Source: Malurus cyaneus samueli
Lineage: Eukaryota; Chordata; Aves; Passeriformes; Maluridae
DNA length: 64,000 bases
Assembly: GCA_009741485.1 (NCBI GenBank)
Contig: CM019216.1
Coordinates: forward strand, 27,917,741 to 27,981,740
Direction of reading: 5' to 3'
Position 1 is the stretch's first letter. Each line of letters opens with the position of its first letter. Of the stretch, positions 1 through 10,000 are shown in pieces. Both the position numbers and the translations under genes were made by a program. Under the pieces are notes generated by a model. It searched no databases. It was not told where the DNA came from and saw only the letters and a program-made list of their open reading frames with translations.

Positions 1-1701
1 AACATTTATATTTTAAATTTATCACCAACACAGATTTTTTTTTTTTTTTTGCATCTGAGCAAATAGTAATATCATTACCACAAAATGTCTTGGTGTTAGA
101 GCTACACCATCATACTTGGCCCCGTACAGTAAAATTTTATGATTTCATTTCAGATTTTGAACACCAACACTTTTGAACACCAGAAGCAACATGCAATGAC
201 AAAAAAGACCTTGTAATAGACAAGGCAGACAGAGGAGAGGGCTTTCTGTTTGTTAGTTTGGGGGTTTTTGTTTGATTTTTAAAACGCACTTTGGAAAGCT
301 ATGTTCTCAAAATCCAACATTGTTGTTTTAACTTTATTCTTGTTGACTTAAATGGAATTTTTTTCATGGACAACACAATAAAGAAAATAAATCAGTGATT
401 CTGGAATATGAACTGAAAAAAAGGCATTAAAGTAAGTTATCCACAGAAAAAAATAAAATACAACATTCACCTTAACATGCTAGAGCCACCTCTACCCCAA
501 CTTTTTATCTGTCTTCTCAAATTTTATCTTTTGAAGCTACCACCTATATTTATCTACTGATCCACTGTTAATGACAAAACAAAATCCATATGAAGGAGAA
601 AACCCTGATTTATCAAAAGTTTTAACATTGTTTTCTAATAGACATAAATTTCACTAAAGTATTTATATTCAATGTTTTAGTGAAATGTTCTGTTCTTAAA
701 AGCAGAACTATCCTACAGTTAAGGACACAAAAAAATTCCATCTGCTTTGGAGGCCACTGAGAACAAGATAAATGTCAGTCATCTTTACAGATGACCAAAC
801 CAGATTTTGTTTCTTCAAAAGTCACTTTGAAAGGTTAAAGAAACGCAAGTCTTTTTTGTTGATAAGTGTTTTTAAAAAATATGAACCTTTTCAGCAATGA
901 AGCAGCTGCACTAGTAGGATGAAAATGTAAACTCCAAAGACAGGATAAACTTTTTGATCACTGTCAGAGCTTAGTAAAACAGACACAGATACCACACAAA
1001 TCACTGACTCCCATCCTGACATAGATCAGTTGCACCATCTGAAAAATAAGAGAAGTTTGCTGTGGCAAATATTAGATGGACTTCTCAGTGGAGTAAGGTG
1101 GAATTGATCTTCTATAGAAGGTCAAGAAATATTTTACTGCCCTGTTAAGTTTGATTCTCTTGGAAAATCTGTCAGCACTGTATAGAGCTGAGGTTATCTA
1201 CTGCTGAAAGATTACAACTGCACTGGTGCTACCATCTGATCAAGTCACAGTGGAGAAGGCTACCCAGAAAAACAAAAGCTTGCATTACATAGTCAGATAT
1301 GCAACTGGGCCATTTAATTCATTCACTGCAAAGTGAAGAGCATACTACCTAACTTTAATCTTGCAAGATCAACCACAAGGCTCACTCACAACATGAAAGC
1401 TCTCCAGAAAAAAACAACACCTAAAAAGACTTGAACATCAGCAGTGGAACTACAGGAGATCAACATGTGTATGTCAAGTCATGTTTCCTTAAAATGCTGT
1501 TTTTTTTTATAAATATCTCTCAAAATCCCTTAAAGTAAGTGCTTCATGTCATGACCATAGTGTCCAAACACTCCAATCCATTTCTGCCTTCCTTCCTGCT
1601 TTAAAGCACTACTCAAACATCATCATTGAAGTGTATCAATACACTGGAGGAAGTTCAAAGGAAAAGAAAATGCTTTATACTCGAGTAGATAATCAGCATA
1701 C
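1..1701. other. ASRGL1 intron 2, partial; no exon seen
   Basis: This stretch lies on the 3' side of ASRGL1 coding exon 2 (minus strand) and should be the beginning of intron 2. I looked on the minus strand for the next ASRGL1 exon, which in known homologues continues just after the VMEK residues, and did not find it. The sequence is AT-rich, with short T runs (about 36-50 and 1501-1508) and no recognisable repeat family. The downstream exons, including the one with the catalytic threonine, must lie left of the window. Confidence 0.6.
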
Positions 1702-1844
1702 CTTTTCCATAACAAGTCGAGCAAGTTTTATTGGGTTTGCTATGCACTTAACTGCAGACACTGCTCCAGAGTCTAAACTTTTTCCATCCATGATAATGGC
1801 ATCCATTTCTACTTCGCCTTTTTCATTTAGAACAGATCCACAAC
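1702..1844 (-). CDS. ASRGL1: ASRGL1 coding exon 2 (isoaspartyl peptidase/L-asparaginase)
   Basis: Read on the minus strand, this 143-base exon follows a T-rich tract and a TTTAG acceptor and ends at AAG/GTATGC, a good donor. Its first two bases complete the glycine codon begun in exon 1, giving the conserved junction NAGCGSVLN. It continues with [13 protein letters not shown], then [19 protein letters not shown]. These match the known ASRGL1 family in the alpha chain of this N-terminal nucleophile hydrolase, which removes isoaspartyl residues and hydrolyses L-asparagine. The exon ends in phase 0 exactly after VMEK, where I recall the human gene also having an intron. The catalytic threonine, which becomes the N-terminus of the beta chain after self-cleavage, is encoded further on, outside the window. 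Identity is secure; whether the full gene is intact cannot be judged here. Confidence 0.95.
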
Positions 1845-3442
1845 CTAAAGAAAAAAAAAATAAAAAAAATTAGGGGGCAAGAGAAAAAAAGAAAGTCATT
1901 AAGAGCTAACCACTTAGGTGATTCAATTATTAGCTCTCATCAAGCAACCTTTCTCTTTCCCAGTTTGCTGACTTACTGACAGTATCTCCCAAATACAAAG
2001 AAAACAGCAGAAACACTGCTGAGTATAACCACAAAATCCAGCCATTAACAGAAGTATCACAGAGTACATCTAGTTTAAAACTGAGTTTTATTTTCTTGTA
2101 AGACGAAAAACACACTTCCAATCCCATCCAAAATATATACTTGGTATTGAAGTTAAAATGACAAACCATGATGAAGAGAATTATTTCCCAGATCACTTTT
2201 AAGTGTACAAAACTATTTCACTTTTACAGTTCTTCCAAAGGAGGATACAACATCACCCAAGAAATAGTATAGTGTTTGACCCTATCAACAGATTAAATGT
2301 CATACAGCACTCCTAGGAACTGCCAAAATTAATGGAGTAGAATAAAAATGTCCCCCTCACTACTGTAGCTAAAGCTTGAAACAACAAGTTCTTCCATCAC
2401 CAAATAAAAACAGTACATAAAGTAATTAAAAAAAAGAGTAATAACACATCAGGTACTTATTTTCTTCCATAATTATCAGTGTTATTACTAACTTAATTGA
2501 AAATTAATGGGATACAAAATGAGACAATGCAAACAGGGTGGCTTTTTAAATAATGCCAATAATTGTATCACAGTGGAATAACAGGTTGTAAGTCATCAAG
2601 TGCACAAGGCTTGCTAACACAGATGATGAAGACTAGACCTGAAAAGAAATAAAAAACCAAACCAAAACATGGCAGACTTACACAACCACTCAGGCAAAAA
2701 GACCTGAGCATTGCGCACAGCTAATCCAGTTGTTTTGGGGTTTTTTTTCGGTTCTGTTCAATGAATACTAAAGCAGTCCAGAAATCACTGTTAATGATGG
2801 ATGTAGACTTCAATATCAATGTACTTCTGACCTGAATGTTTGAAGTTAAATCTCCTGGAAAAAGAGGCAACAAAATCCTGTAATCTTCCTCTTGCAATCT
2901 CAAAAACTGCCCCTGCCACATACAGGCACACCCCCCAAAAATTGTTATTTACCTGTCTCCAACTGCACAAATTATTCCAGAGTTCCGTCCCGCATCATTC
3001 ACAATATGTTAATTTCTAGATACACTGATCTGTAAAGAGTTTACAGTTTAACTGCCCTGTGCCCCCCATGTTATCACTAACTCTTCCAGCTTTACCTTAT
3101 GCTGGGAAAGAATTGCTTTCTTAGCTAAACCCTGCCATGCTCTTTGAACTTCTTGTGACAAAGCAGGCTTTCTAGCCCATGATCACAGAATTCCTACTAG
3201 AACTAGGGTACGCCTTTCTCAAGTATCAGTGACCAGAACCATGGTCCCAGGGGAAACTCAACTAGGCCCCTTCACCACTGTATTAAGAGTATCCTTCGTC
3301 TACTGGACATGTCTCATAGGATACACTTAAGGATTTTCTAAAATTTACTGAACAGGAAACAGTTGCAGTTCAGCTTTCTAAAAAAGTCCCCTTTTCTAGT
3401 AAAGAGAGACAGGTGCCTTCTAAGAACAATTCATCCCACTTG

Positions 3443-3640
3443 CCATAGAACCACAGAAGAGCCTGGGTTGGAAAGAACCTTAAAGATCATCTACTGCCAA
3501 CTCCTTTCCATGTGCAGTGATGCCACCCACTAGATCATGTTGCTCACGGCCTGATCCAACCCACCCTTGAATATCTGCAGGGATGGGGCATCCACAACTC
3601 CTACAGCCTCGAGAGCTGTTTAGCCAACTTTTTTTCATTC
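3443..3640 (-). mobile_element. CR1 LINE, 3' fragment
   Basis: The plus strand reads as the reverse complement of a CR1 3' end. Near 3445 comes the antisense of the standard tail (ACCACAGAAGAGCCTGGG, then GGAAAGAACCTTAAAGATCAT). It is followed by the typical CATGTGCAGTGATGCC, GCCTGATCCAACCCACCCTT and GGGATGGGGCATCCACAAC segments. It is 5'-truncated and non-coding, sits in ASRGL1 intron 1, and has the same orientation as that gene. The limits are approximate. Confidence 0.85.
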
Positions 3641-5471
3641 CACTAATCACCATCAAAGTCTATACACCACTCTAGCAAAGCTAGAGTTACTGAACTTCAA
3701 GTAATCTCAGGTGGGATGAATCCTTCCTTTTGTTATTGAAGACTGCCTTTTCACCTGCCTTCCAAAGCAATAGATAGGGACTACCAGCCTCTGAGGTTAT
3801 GGTCACCATTGACAGCAGTGCTGAAAAAATAAAATTTTTGGATCACATATTAAGCAAAGGGCTGGGAATACAGGAGGGAGAAAAAAAAAAGACAGAAAAT
3901 CTAGAGGGACACAAATAATGAACATGTCTGACATTAGCCAAAACACAGCTATTGAGAGGAGTACTCCAATTCCCTCTATCTGTAGACAGATCTGTCCCCT
4001 GTCCTGCAAAGGCTGCATAGGGAATAGTGTGCAAGGATCAATACAGTGTCAGTTCTTACACCTGGAGTACTCATGCTAAGCTGGTTCATATTGCTAGCCA
4101 AAGAGATCACAGAGAAATATAACCAAGGCCACTTTCTCACCACAAGTAGAACCTGATGACTTTATTACGCTGCACAAGTCAATAAAATGGTAATTTTAGA
4201 CATCAGTATATTCTGGTGCTCTCACACCAAGCCTACATTGAGATGACTCCACATAGTATGGCTTCATCCCATTATTCAAAAAAGGACACAACATGATTGT
4301 TCTGCCCATTGTTCCCCATCTTTATTGTTGTCTCTTAGTGATGTCTGTGTTTGCCTAGAAAATATAACAGCAAAACTGATTTTTCCTTTTATGAAGATAA
4401 ATATTACACAGTGAGTTTTAAACAGCCACTCCAATCAGGGTCCTCTTGACATAGCTTTCAGCTCATTTTTGCCAGATTTTGAGAGCAGCTGTATCTAATG
4501 AGCATAAACACAATTACATGTATCCATAAGTAACAGATTACTTGCCCCTTAGATCATCATACTCAAACCTGAGCAAAGGGTGAAGGCTCAAGTCCAGTTA
4601 AGTAAAAGCTAAATGAGAGAATGCCACCTTGATACTAACTATATAAAAGTACAAATTACACCTGTAAGTCCATTTCATGATTTCAGCTTGACTAAAAATC
4701 AAAATGTTCAACCCAAGTAAGTAACAAAACACTGCAAGTTTCATATTGAATAGAAGTTTTCCCTTGCTCTTAACTGCAAGGTGAGAAGGAACAAATGTCT
4801 GCAAATTATTGTGCACATAAATAATAACTATGTTATCTAAAACACTGAGCACCTAAAGGTCTTTAATTCCATGTTCATTCCTGACATACTGTGGTGGGAG
4901 TGGGGAAATACTTTTGCTGAAATTCATCAAAATAAAAAAATTGAGGTCATAAGAAGAGGAAAAACTATTTGACTACTACCATTAACATTAGTTCACATTA
5001 CTGATTAGGAAATCCAGTATCAAACCCTCAATGCATAGATTTGTGACTCAAATACCATTACTGCATTACTTCTGCAATATTACTTACAAAATAACTAACT
5101 ACAAGTATTAATTAGGAGAAAAACACCTAAAATCTCCAGCACGAGTGACAATAGGTAAAGAACCAGCACTAAGGATTAAATAATGCTGCAAAGTATATCC
5201 AAGTGCCTTGAAGACACATTAACTAAAAACATATTCCTTAAAAGTCCATGCCTTAAAACTGGATATACACAGCACAGTAACAGGAGAATATTTACAGAGA
5301 AGTTAAACAGCACCACTTGAAGCAGATACATAACACTGAAGAATGAGAAAAGAGTACTCATCTTCCTAAGTGTACTCTTGAGAAACTACAATACATACCA
5401 TGCTGAGAAATCACCTATTTCATGACACTAGTATTTACTCCACTGCAATGTAGAGAATTCAATAATAGTGC

Positions 5472-5491
5472 AATAATAATAATAATAATAA
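5472..5491. repeat. (TAA)n microsatellite
   Basis: A short uninterrupted AAT/TAA trinucleotide run lies in ASRGL1 intron 1, about 70 bases downstream of the exon 1 donor in the direction of transcription. It is likely length-polymorphic. No function is suggested. Confidence 0.9.
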
Positions 5492-5562
5492 CAATGCAGG
5501 CTAGGATTTTCAGAAGTACCAGGGTGAAACAATTCCAAGCCCACCTAACTTCAAAAAATTAC

Positions 5563-5749
5563 CTGCATTAAAATGAGGATCATCTTCCATTGACCGTACT
5601 GCCTCCTCAACTGCATCTAAAGCACTTCCTCCTTGCTTCAGGACACAGTAACCTCGCAGTGCGGCTCTGACAACACCAGCACGACATCCCTCTTCTCGCT
5701 CTTTGAAGATCCGGCCAGCTCCACCATGCACTACGATGACAGGCTTCAT
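5563..5749 (-). CDS. ASRGL1: ASRGL1 coding exon 1 (isoaspartyl peptidase/L-asparaginase N-terminus)
   Basis: Minus strand, 187 coding bases from ATG at 5749 to the donor CAG/GTAATT at 5563/5562. The protein begins MKPVIVVHGGAGRIFKER. The VVHGGAG motif is the hallmark N-terminal strand of plant-type/type 2 asparaginases. It continues with AALRGYCVLKQGGSALDAVE and ends at DDPHFNAG, which joins exon 2 as NAGCGS. The start is chosen because it gives the family N-terminus, has A at -3, and is preceded in frame by a stop (TGA at 5776-5774). The human enzyme has an extra glycine in this motif (HGGGAG). The open frame continues into the intron for a few codons, but that extension is not real coding sequence. 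The product is a cytosolic Ntn-hydrolase precursor that self-cleaves into alpha and beta chains. Confidence 0.95.
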
Positions 5750-5831
5750 CCTGCCAAGTTCCTCCTGAGGCTTTCAGCTGTGCACACAGGTCACTTGTTT
5801 GGAAGGAGCAGTTACTAGCATGCGTTCCTTC
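5750..5831 (-). other. ASRGL1: ASRGL1 5'UTR part of the ATG exon, with likely upstream splice acceptor
   Basis: On the minus strand a strong acceptor, CTCTTTCTGTGTAG, ends at 5832, so the exon carrying the start codon probably begins at 5831 with 82 bases of leader. The gene would then start in a non-coding exon upstream, most plausibly in the CpG island at 6530-7220. This is inference from splice-site appearance; transcript data are needed to place the first exon. Confidence 0.5.
5774..5821 (-). other. Short upstream ORF in the ASRGL1 leader
   Basis: An ATG at 5821 opens a 15-codon frame ending in TGA at 5776-5774, entirely upstream of the ASRGL1 start and 24 bases away from it. It is in the same frame as the main ORF but closed by its own stop. 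If the leader begins at 5831 in the mature transcript, this ATG sits close behind the splice junction and could reduce initiation at the main start. The sequence shows the ORF; any effect is inference. Confidence 0.4.
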
Positions 5832-6529
5832 CTACACAGAAAGAGGCTGCAGGTTAGGTAAGACATATGGGTATTTTGACTACAACAATTTTAATTTCCA
5901 AGAAGGCAGATACTCACATGAAGGAGCTCCTAATTCAGTCTGAATGAGGCCCAAGGCAACTTAGCACAACTTTGAGGCCAGCCCTGTTTTGAGGAAAGCC
6001 CTTAGTCAGGTGGCACAGAAAGTGCCCCTTTTGGTTTAATAGAAACCCTGTCTGGTGATAATACATTACATGGAAACAAGCATTTGAGTAACCTGCTAAC
6101 TGCTCTTTTAGTCGGGTAGCCCTTTTCACAGAGTACAGTAATATCAACAAGAAAAGCAGCTGACCCGACTCGAGTTAAAGGTTTACCCAGCTCAACCACC
6201 GGGATCCCAGACCTCTGACTTCTCTCAATACTTTGAACTTCGAGCAGGAAAATGAGGCGTTCATTCACACCTGGCAGCCAACACCTTGTTGTTACTGCTC
6301 ATGGCCCTCCTACAAGCAAGAGATGGTTGCTAGCTGCTATACATCTTTGGTGATGCAAATCACGGGGTTTGCTTCCAGAAAAAGGCAAAGAAGCACCAGC
6401 CAACTCATCTCCCAATGAAATCTGGGGCACCTCACAGAGAAAACTCCCCTAGTGGAAAGTTTCTCGGGGACGGCTATTTTTGGAGGCTGTAAAGAATAGA
6501 ATCCAACAGCCTTTCCTCTCATCCTACAG
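5832..6529. other. Probable 5'UTR intron of ASRGL1; no gene seen
   Basis: This stretch separates the likely acceptor of the ATG exon from the CpG island. Its composition becomes gradually richer in G+C toward the right. An 88-codon minus frame (6002-6268) and overlapping plus frames are open, but they show no family motif or splice context, so I treat them as chance. Confidence 0.5.
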
Positions 6530-6859
6530 GCAAACCCTTCTGACAGCGCCTCCCGCACTGCTCCGGTCCCTCGCACTCCTCCTCCCCCAGGGGCTGCAGG
6601 CCGGGATGGCAGCAGGCGGGGAGCAGAGGAAACCCCAGCCCGGGCCACCGTGGGGTACAGCATCCCGTAAGCGAGGCGGTTCAGGCTTTTATTTCAGCCA
6701 GCAGCTACGCTCTTCCTTACTCAGAACAGGTTCCCCTCGGCCATTGATCCAGCCCTGCCGGACTCCGCGGCGGCGCCTCCGCTCAGGGCGGGCCCACCCC
6801 GCTCGCCCAACCACGCTCCCGGTGCCGGCGTTCCCGCGGAGTGCGCGGTCCGATCCCAC

Positions 6860-7000
6860 CTGGAGCGCCCCGTCCCCGCTGCGACTCGCAGCCGCCCCGG
6901 GCGCGCTCCCGTGCGGGTGCCCACGGCAGCGTGGGGCGGGCGGAGCCCCAGGGACCCTTTGCCCGGCTGCCGCCCTTAACAGACATGGCAGCCCCGCTGC
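6860..7000 (-). other. ASRGL1: Candidate non-coding first exon of ASRGL1
   Basis: Inside the CpG island the minus strand has CTCCAG/GTGGGATCGG, a plausible donor at 6860/6859 that could splice to the acceptor at 5831. The upstream (right) limit is arbitrary because a CpG-island promoter has dispersed starts. This rests only on splice-site appearance and position; other minus-strand donors exist, such as ACACAG/GTAAGG near 7663. Confidence 0.25.
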
Positions 7001-7020
7001 GCCAACGCGTGCCCGCACTG

Positions 7021-7032
7021 AAGATGGCGGCC
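7021..7032 (+). promoter_or_regulatory. YY1-type motif in the CpG island
   Basis: AAGATGGCGGCC matches the YY1 consensus, which in vertebrate CpG-island promoters usually lies just downstream of a start site with this strand as the sense strand. It reads on the plus strand, opposite to ASRGL1. The included ATG opens only a 24-codon frame (closed at about 7098), and the earlier in-frame ATG at 6985 only lengthens it to 38 codons, with no clear donor inside. A rightward non-coding transcript is therefore more likely than a coding one. Confidence 0.55.
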
Positions 7033-10000
7033 GCCGCTCCTGGCCCTGCCGTCTCCGCCCCGCACCCGCAGGGGCCGGGCCGCTGCCGCCGGCCCTGAGG
7101 GAGCGCGGCCCGCCCCGGCTCTGCGCTGCCAGCAGCGGGTGTCGCCCTCATCCGGGCGCGGTGCTCCCCTCAGCCGCAGTGCTGCTGCCCTGCCACACCA
7201 GCACAGTGCCTGCCACCGTTTGATTTCCCCTCGAGTTAATTTAGAAAAATAGCACCTATACTCAAAATCGATCCGCAGCAGGACGTCCTGCGTGCCCACC
7301 CTTCCCCTCCCCTCTGGCCGGGCTGGGTTATTCCCCTGCCCAAAGCTCGGGCTGCCTGTGGAGCTGAGTAAACTCAAAGGAGCTGCAGTCCGAGGGAGCT
7401 CCGGTCTGTGGGGATCGGCGCGCACATCCCGAGCAGGTTGGCACAGACCAGGTGACGAAAAGCTGTATGTGGCCACACTGTTCTCAAATTGATGGTAAAG
7501 GCAAGAAATGAGCTTGATGTTTGTTTCTTTTTATTTCTAAATATTGGCTGCTGGTGGAAGAAACAGTTGTGTACCAAAAGAGCAGCTGAAGGTTCTTTCT
7601 CAAAAGTATAAAGTAGAGTTTATTAATGCCCCCCCCACCGCATAATTCTAAACTCCCTTACCTGTGTAACTAGAAGTATAAACAAAAGTTTATCAATGTT
7701 TATACAAACTACTCGGCACGCATCTGGCCTTCTCCTTTGACCATTCCTGCTCTGCTCGCCACCTCTCCGCTTCCTTGTCTTGTTGCAGTCCAGGCTGCTG
7801 TGTCCACTCAGGATGTCAAGTGGAGTGGCTGTACAAAAAGGGCAAGGATTTATGGCAATGTGAACTCACTCAATTTAAGATCTGTTTGGATCCTGAAGGT
7901 TGGTTGAAAATTAATTAGTGTGGTTTAATTAAAAGGAAATACTCCCGATGTTTTTTCTCTGTCACTGGTAGGCTTAGTACAGAGGAATTGAAATTTCTTA
8001 CGTTAATTATTTGAGTGTGCCGCCTGTTTTTGTAGAATATTTATCTTATTATCAAGTAGTGTCAAGACAGGAAGTCAATACTATTTAGATTGAACAGCTG
8101 AGAAGAATCATTTCAGTTGTTTGCATGGACAGCCAAACACAACATTGATATAGTAACTTCAAGTTGGAAGTTTAATATTAGTCTAACGTTATGATTCAGC
8201 AAAACAAGCGTGTCACTTGATAGAACTGAAATAATCTGTTTCTACATCAAAATTTTATCTTATGCCCATTTTGGCCACTGCTTTTATTATTGTGGTCAAA
8301 TCATTTATGTGCCTTTTAAAAAGCTGTAAAGCTTCTCAGAGCAGACTAAAAAGTATTAGAATTTACGTTTTTAAAATTAGCACATTGAGTTGCACATCAG
8401 GAACCTGTCCTAAAGCTATGTAAACTGTTAGGATAAGTTTTAAATAATTGCTGTAGAAATCTATTGATTTTGTTCTTGCTAATTTTCTAAAGAGACCTTT
8501 GTGTAATATAATTGCCCGAGAAATAAATTTTAAAACGTACAGAATAAATTAGTGGGTTTGCACGTGGAGCCTTGTGGAGATTAACTTTCCTACTTGTAAG
8601 CGGAATGTAAACCTCACTTGAAAGAGGTGGGAACACATTACTGCAGGTGAGTGAGGGTAGAGGGCTGAAGCGGGGGAAATAAGTGATCTGGACACATGTG
8701 GATAGGGAACATGTGTGTGAAAATACTCTGATGTCATAGGGTCTACTCTGTGTTTTCAGGGACTAAAATGCAACTGTACTTGTGCTTTCTATTTCCTTGC
8801 AAAATTCATAAATTAGCGATGTGCCCTCCTTCTGGAGAAAGAATTCCCCTAGAACCATTGAAAATTTAATTTTAGGAACCAGCAAGGAAAGTGAAATATA
8901 TTGTAAAAGTAACTGTTTTAATGCATATTTATAATAAATATGTTTTAAAATAAATGTTTATGTAGCAGCTTGTGTATTTATCTATAAACTATTTTAAAAT
9001 CTTCAAAATATGACGTACAACAGAAAGCAGTGCTCTATATTTTATTAATTGGATTGTGGGAGCATGCAGAGTTGATCAAGGCTAAGGCTGCTTGAGCAAG
9101 TGTCAAGCATGCAGAAACAGAATGCTGTTCACAAAGTCTGCAAACTTGGATCTTTTTATATTAGACAGAACTGTCATATGGAGATCACTGCGGCATTAAG
9201 ATGCTCAGGTCACTCTGGAAAAACTCATGCATGTTGAATAACTTCGTTCATGTGCACAATTTGATTAAGTCTGTAAACCACTTCTTACCATATTCTTACT
9301 GTGAAGAGTGTGCCACCATTCAGGGGAGCTGGAAAAAAACAGTTCCTCTAAGTTTAATTTTTTAATGCAAAGTTAAACTTGCATTCAGGCAAGAGCAGCA
9401 GTGAAATATGCAGTAGTAGGACAGTAAATGGTAGATGAGGTATTCACTAAAACACAGTTGTGATCAATTCTATTTGGCTAATGAGTTGTGTGTTGAATAG
9501 TTCAGCTGGAAACACTTTCTTGGGAAGACAGACTACACTTACCAGTGTCCATAATGTTTTCTCCTCTTCTGCCCTGAAGGGAGATTAAATTGGAGATGGG
9601 TACATTTTTCCGCTTTGTGGAGATTTTAATGCTAGAACTAAGATGTCTTTCCTGTGACAGGTTGTCCCAAACAAGAAATTAACAGCATCTTACTGCTTCC
9701 CGTATTCAAGTATTTTGCATACGGTGGGGTGGTTCTAACAGAAAGAAATAGATGACTGTCAGGAACCTGTTTGGTTGAATTGGCAATCCCAATTCACATC
9801 CTAGTTTCAAACTGTGCACATCATGCATTTGACCAGTTTTCAAAGCTATAGTTTAAAATAGTCCTGGTGGTTCCTGTTTGTCTGTCCTGTGTATTTAGTG
9901 ATATTTTATCAGTGTTTATCAGCCATGTGCACTGCTGAAGGTGCATTTGAGGTGAGTGTCCTAAGTAGGAGACAACCAAACTGAAACATGGATAACTGGC

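Larger units (their letters stand above)
1845..5562 (-). other. ASRGL1: ASRGL1 intron 1 (3.7 kb)
   Basis: The intron joins donor CAG/GTAATT at the exon 1 end (5562 on the minus strand) to acceptor TTTAG before 1844, in phase 1 on both sides. It contains one CR1 fragment (3443-3640) and a TAA microsatellite (about 5472-5491). The short open frames inside it are unconvincing: they occur on both strands and lack splice context or recognisable protein sequence. One possible micro-exon flanked by AG and GT near 2835-2857 (minus) has no homology I can recognise and I do not call it. Confidence 0.85.
6530..7220. promoter_or_regulatory. CpG island, probable ASRGL1 promoter (possibly bidirectional)
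   Basis: In an otherwise AT-rich window this block is strongly GC-rich and dense in CpG, for example GCGGCGGCGCCTCCGC near 6768 and repeated GCCCGC/CGCCGC around 6980-7110. It lies 0.8-1.5 kb upstream of the ASRGL1 start codon, the usual setting for a housekeeping-type promoter. The long overlapping open frames on both strands result from the lack of AT-rich stop codons and are not protein genes. A donor-like CTCCAG/GTGGGA on the minus strand at 6860/6859 could end a non-coding first exon. Transcription in both directions is possible because a YY1 motif points rightward. Confidence 0.85.

Noticed and set aside
2835..2857. Possible 23-base micro-exon (minus) between TTTTTCCAG and GTCAGA within ASRGL1 intron 1
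   Set aside because: ASRGL1 exons 1 and 2 join perfectly at the conserved NAGCGS without it, and a 23-base insert would break the frame.
6480..7223. 247-codon plus frame across the CpG island, with other long frames on both strands
   Set aside because: The composition is Pro/Arg/Ala-rich as any GC-rich DNA would give, frames overlap on both strands, no splice donor or protein family is seen, and the position is that of a promoter.
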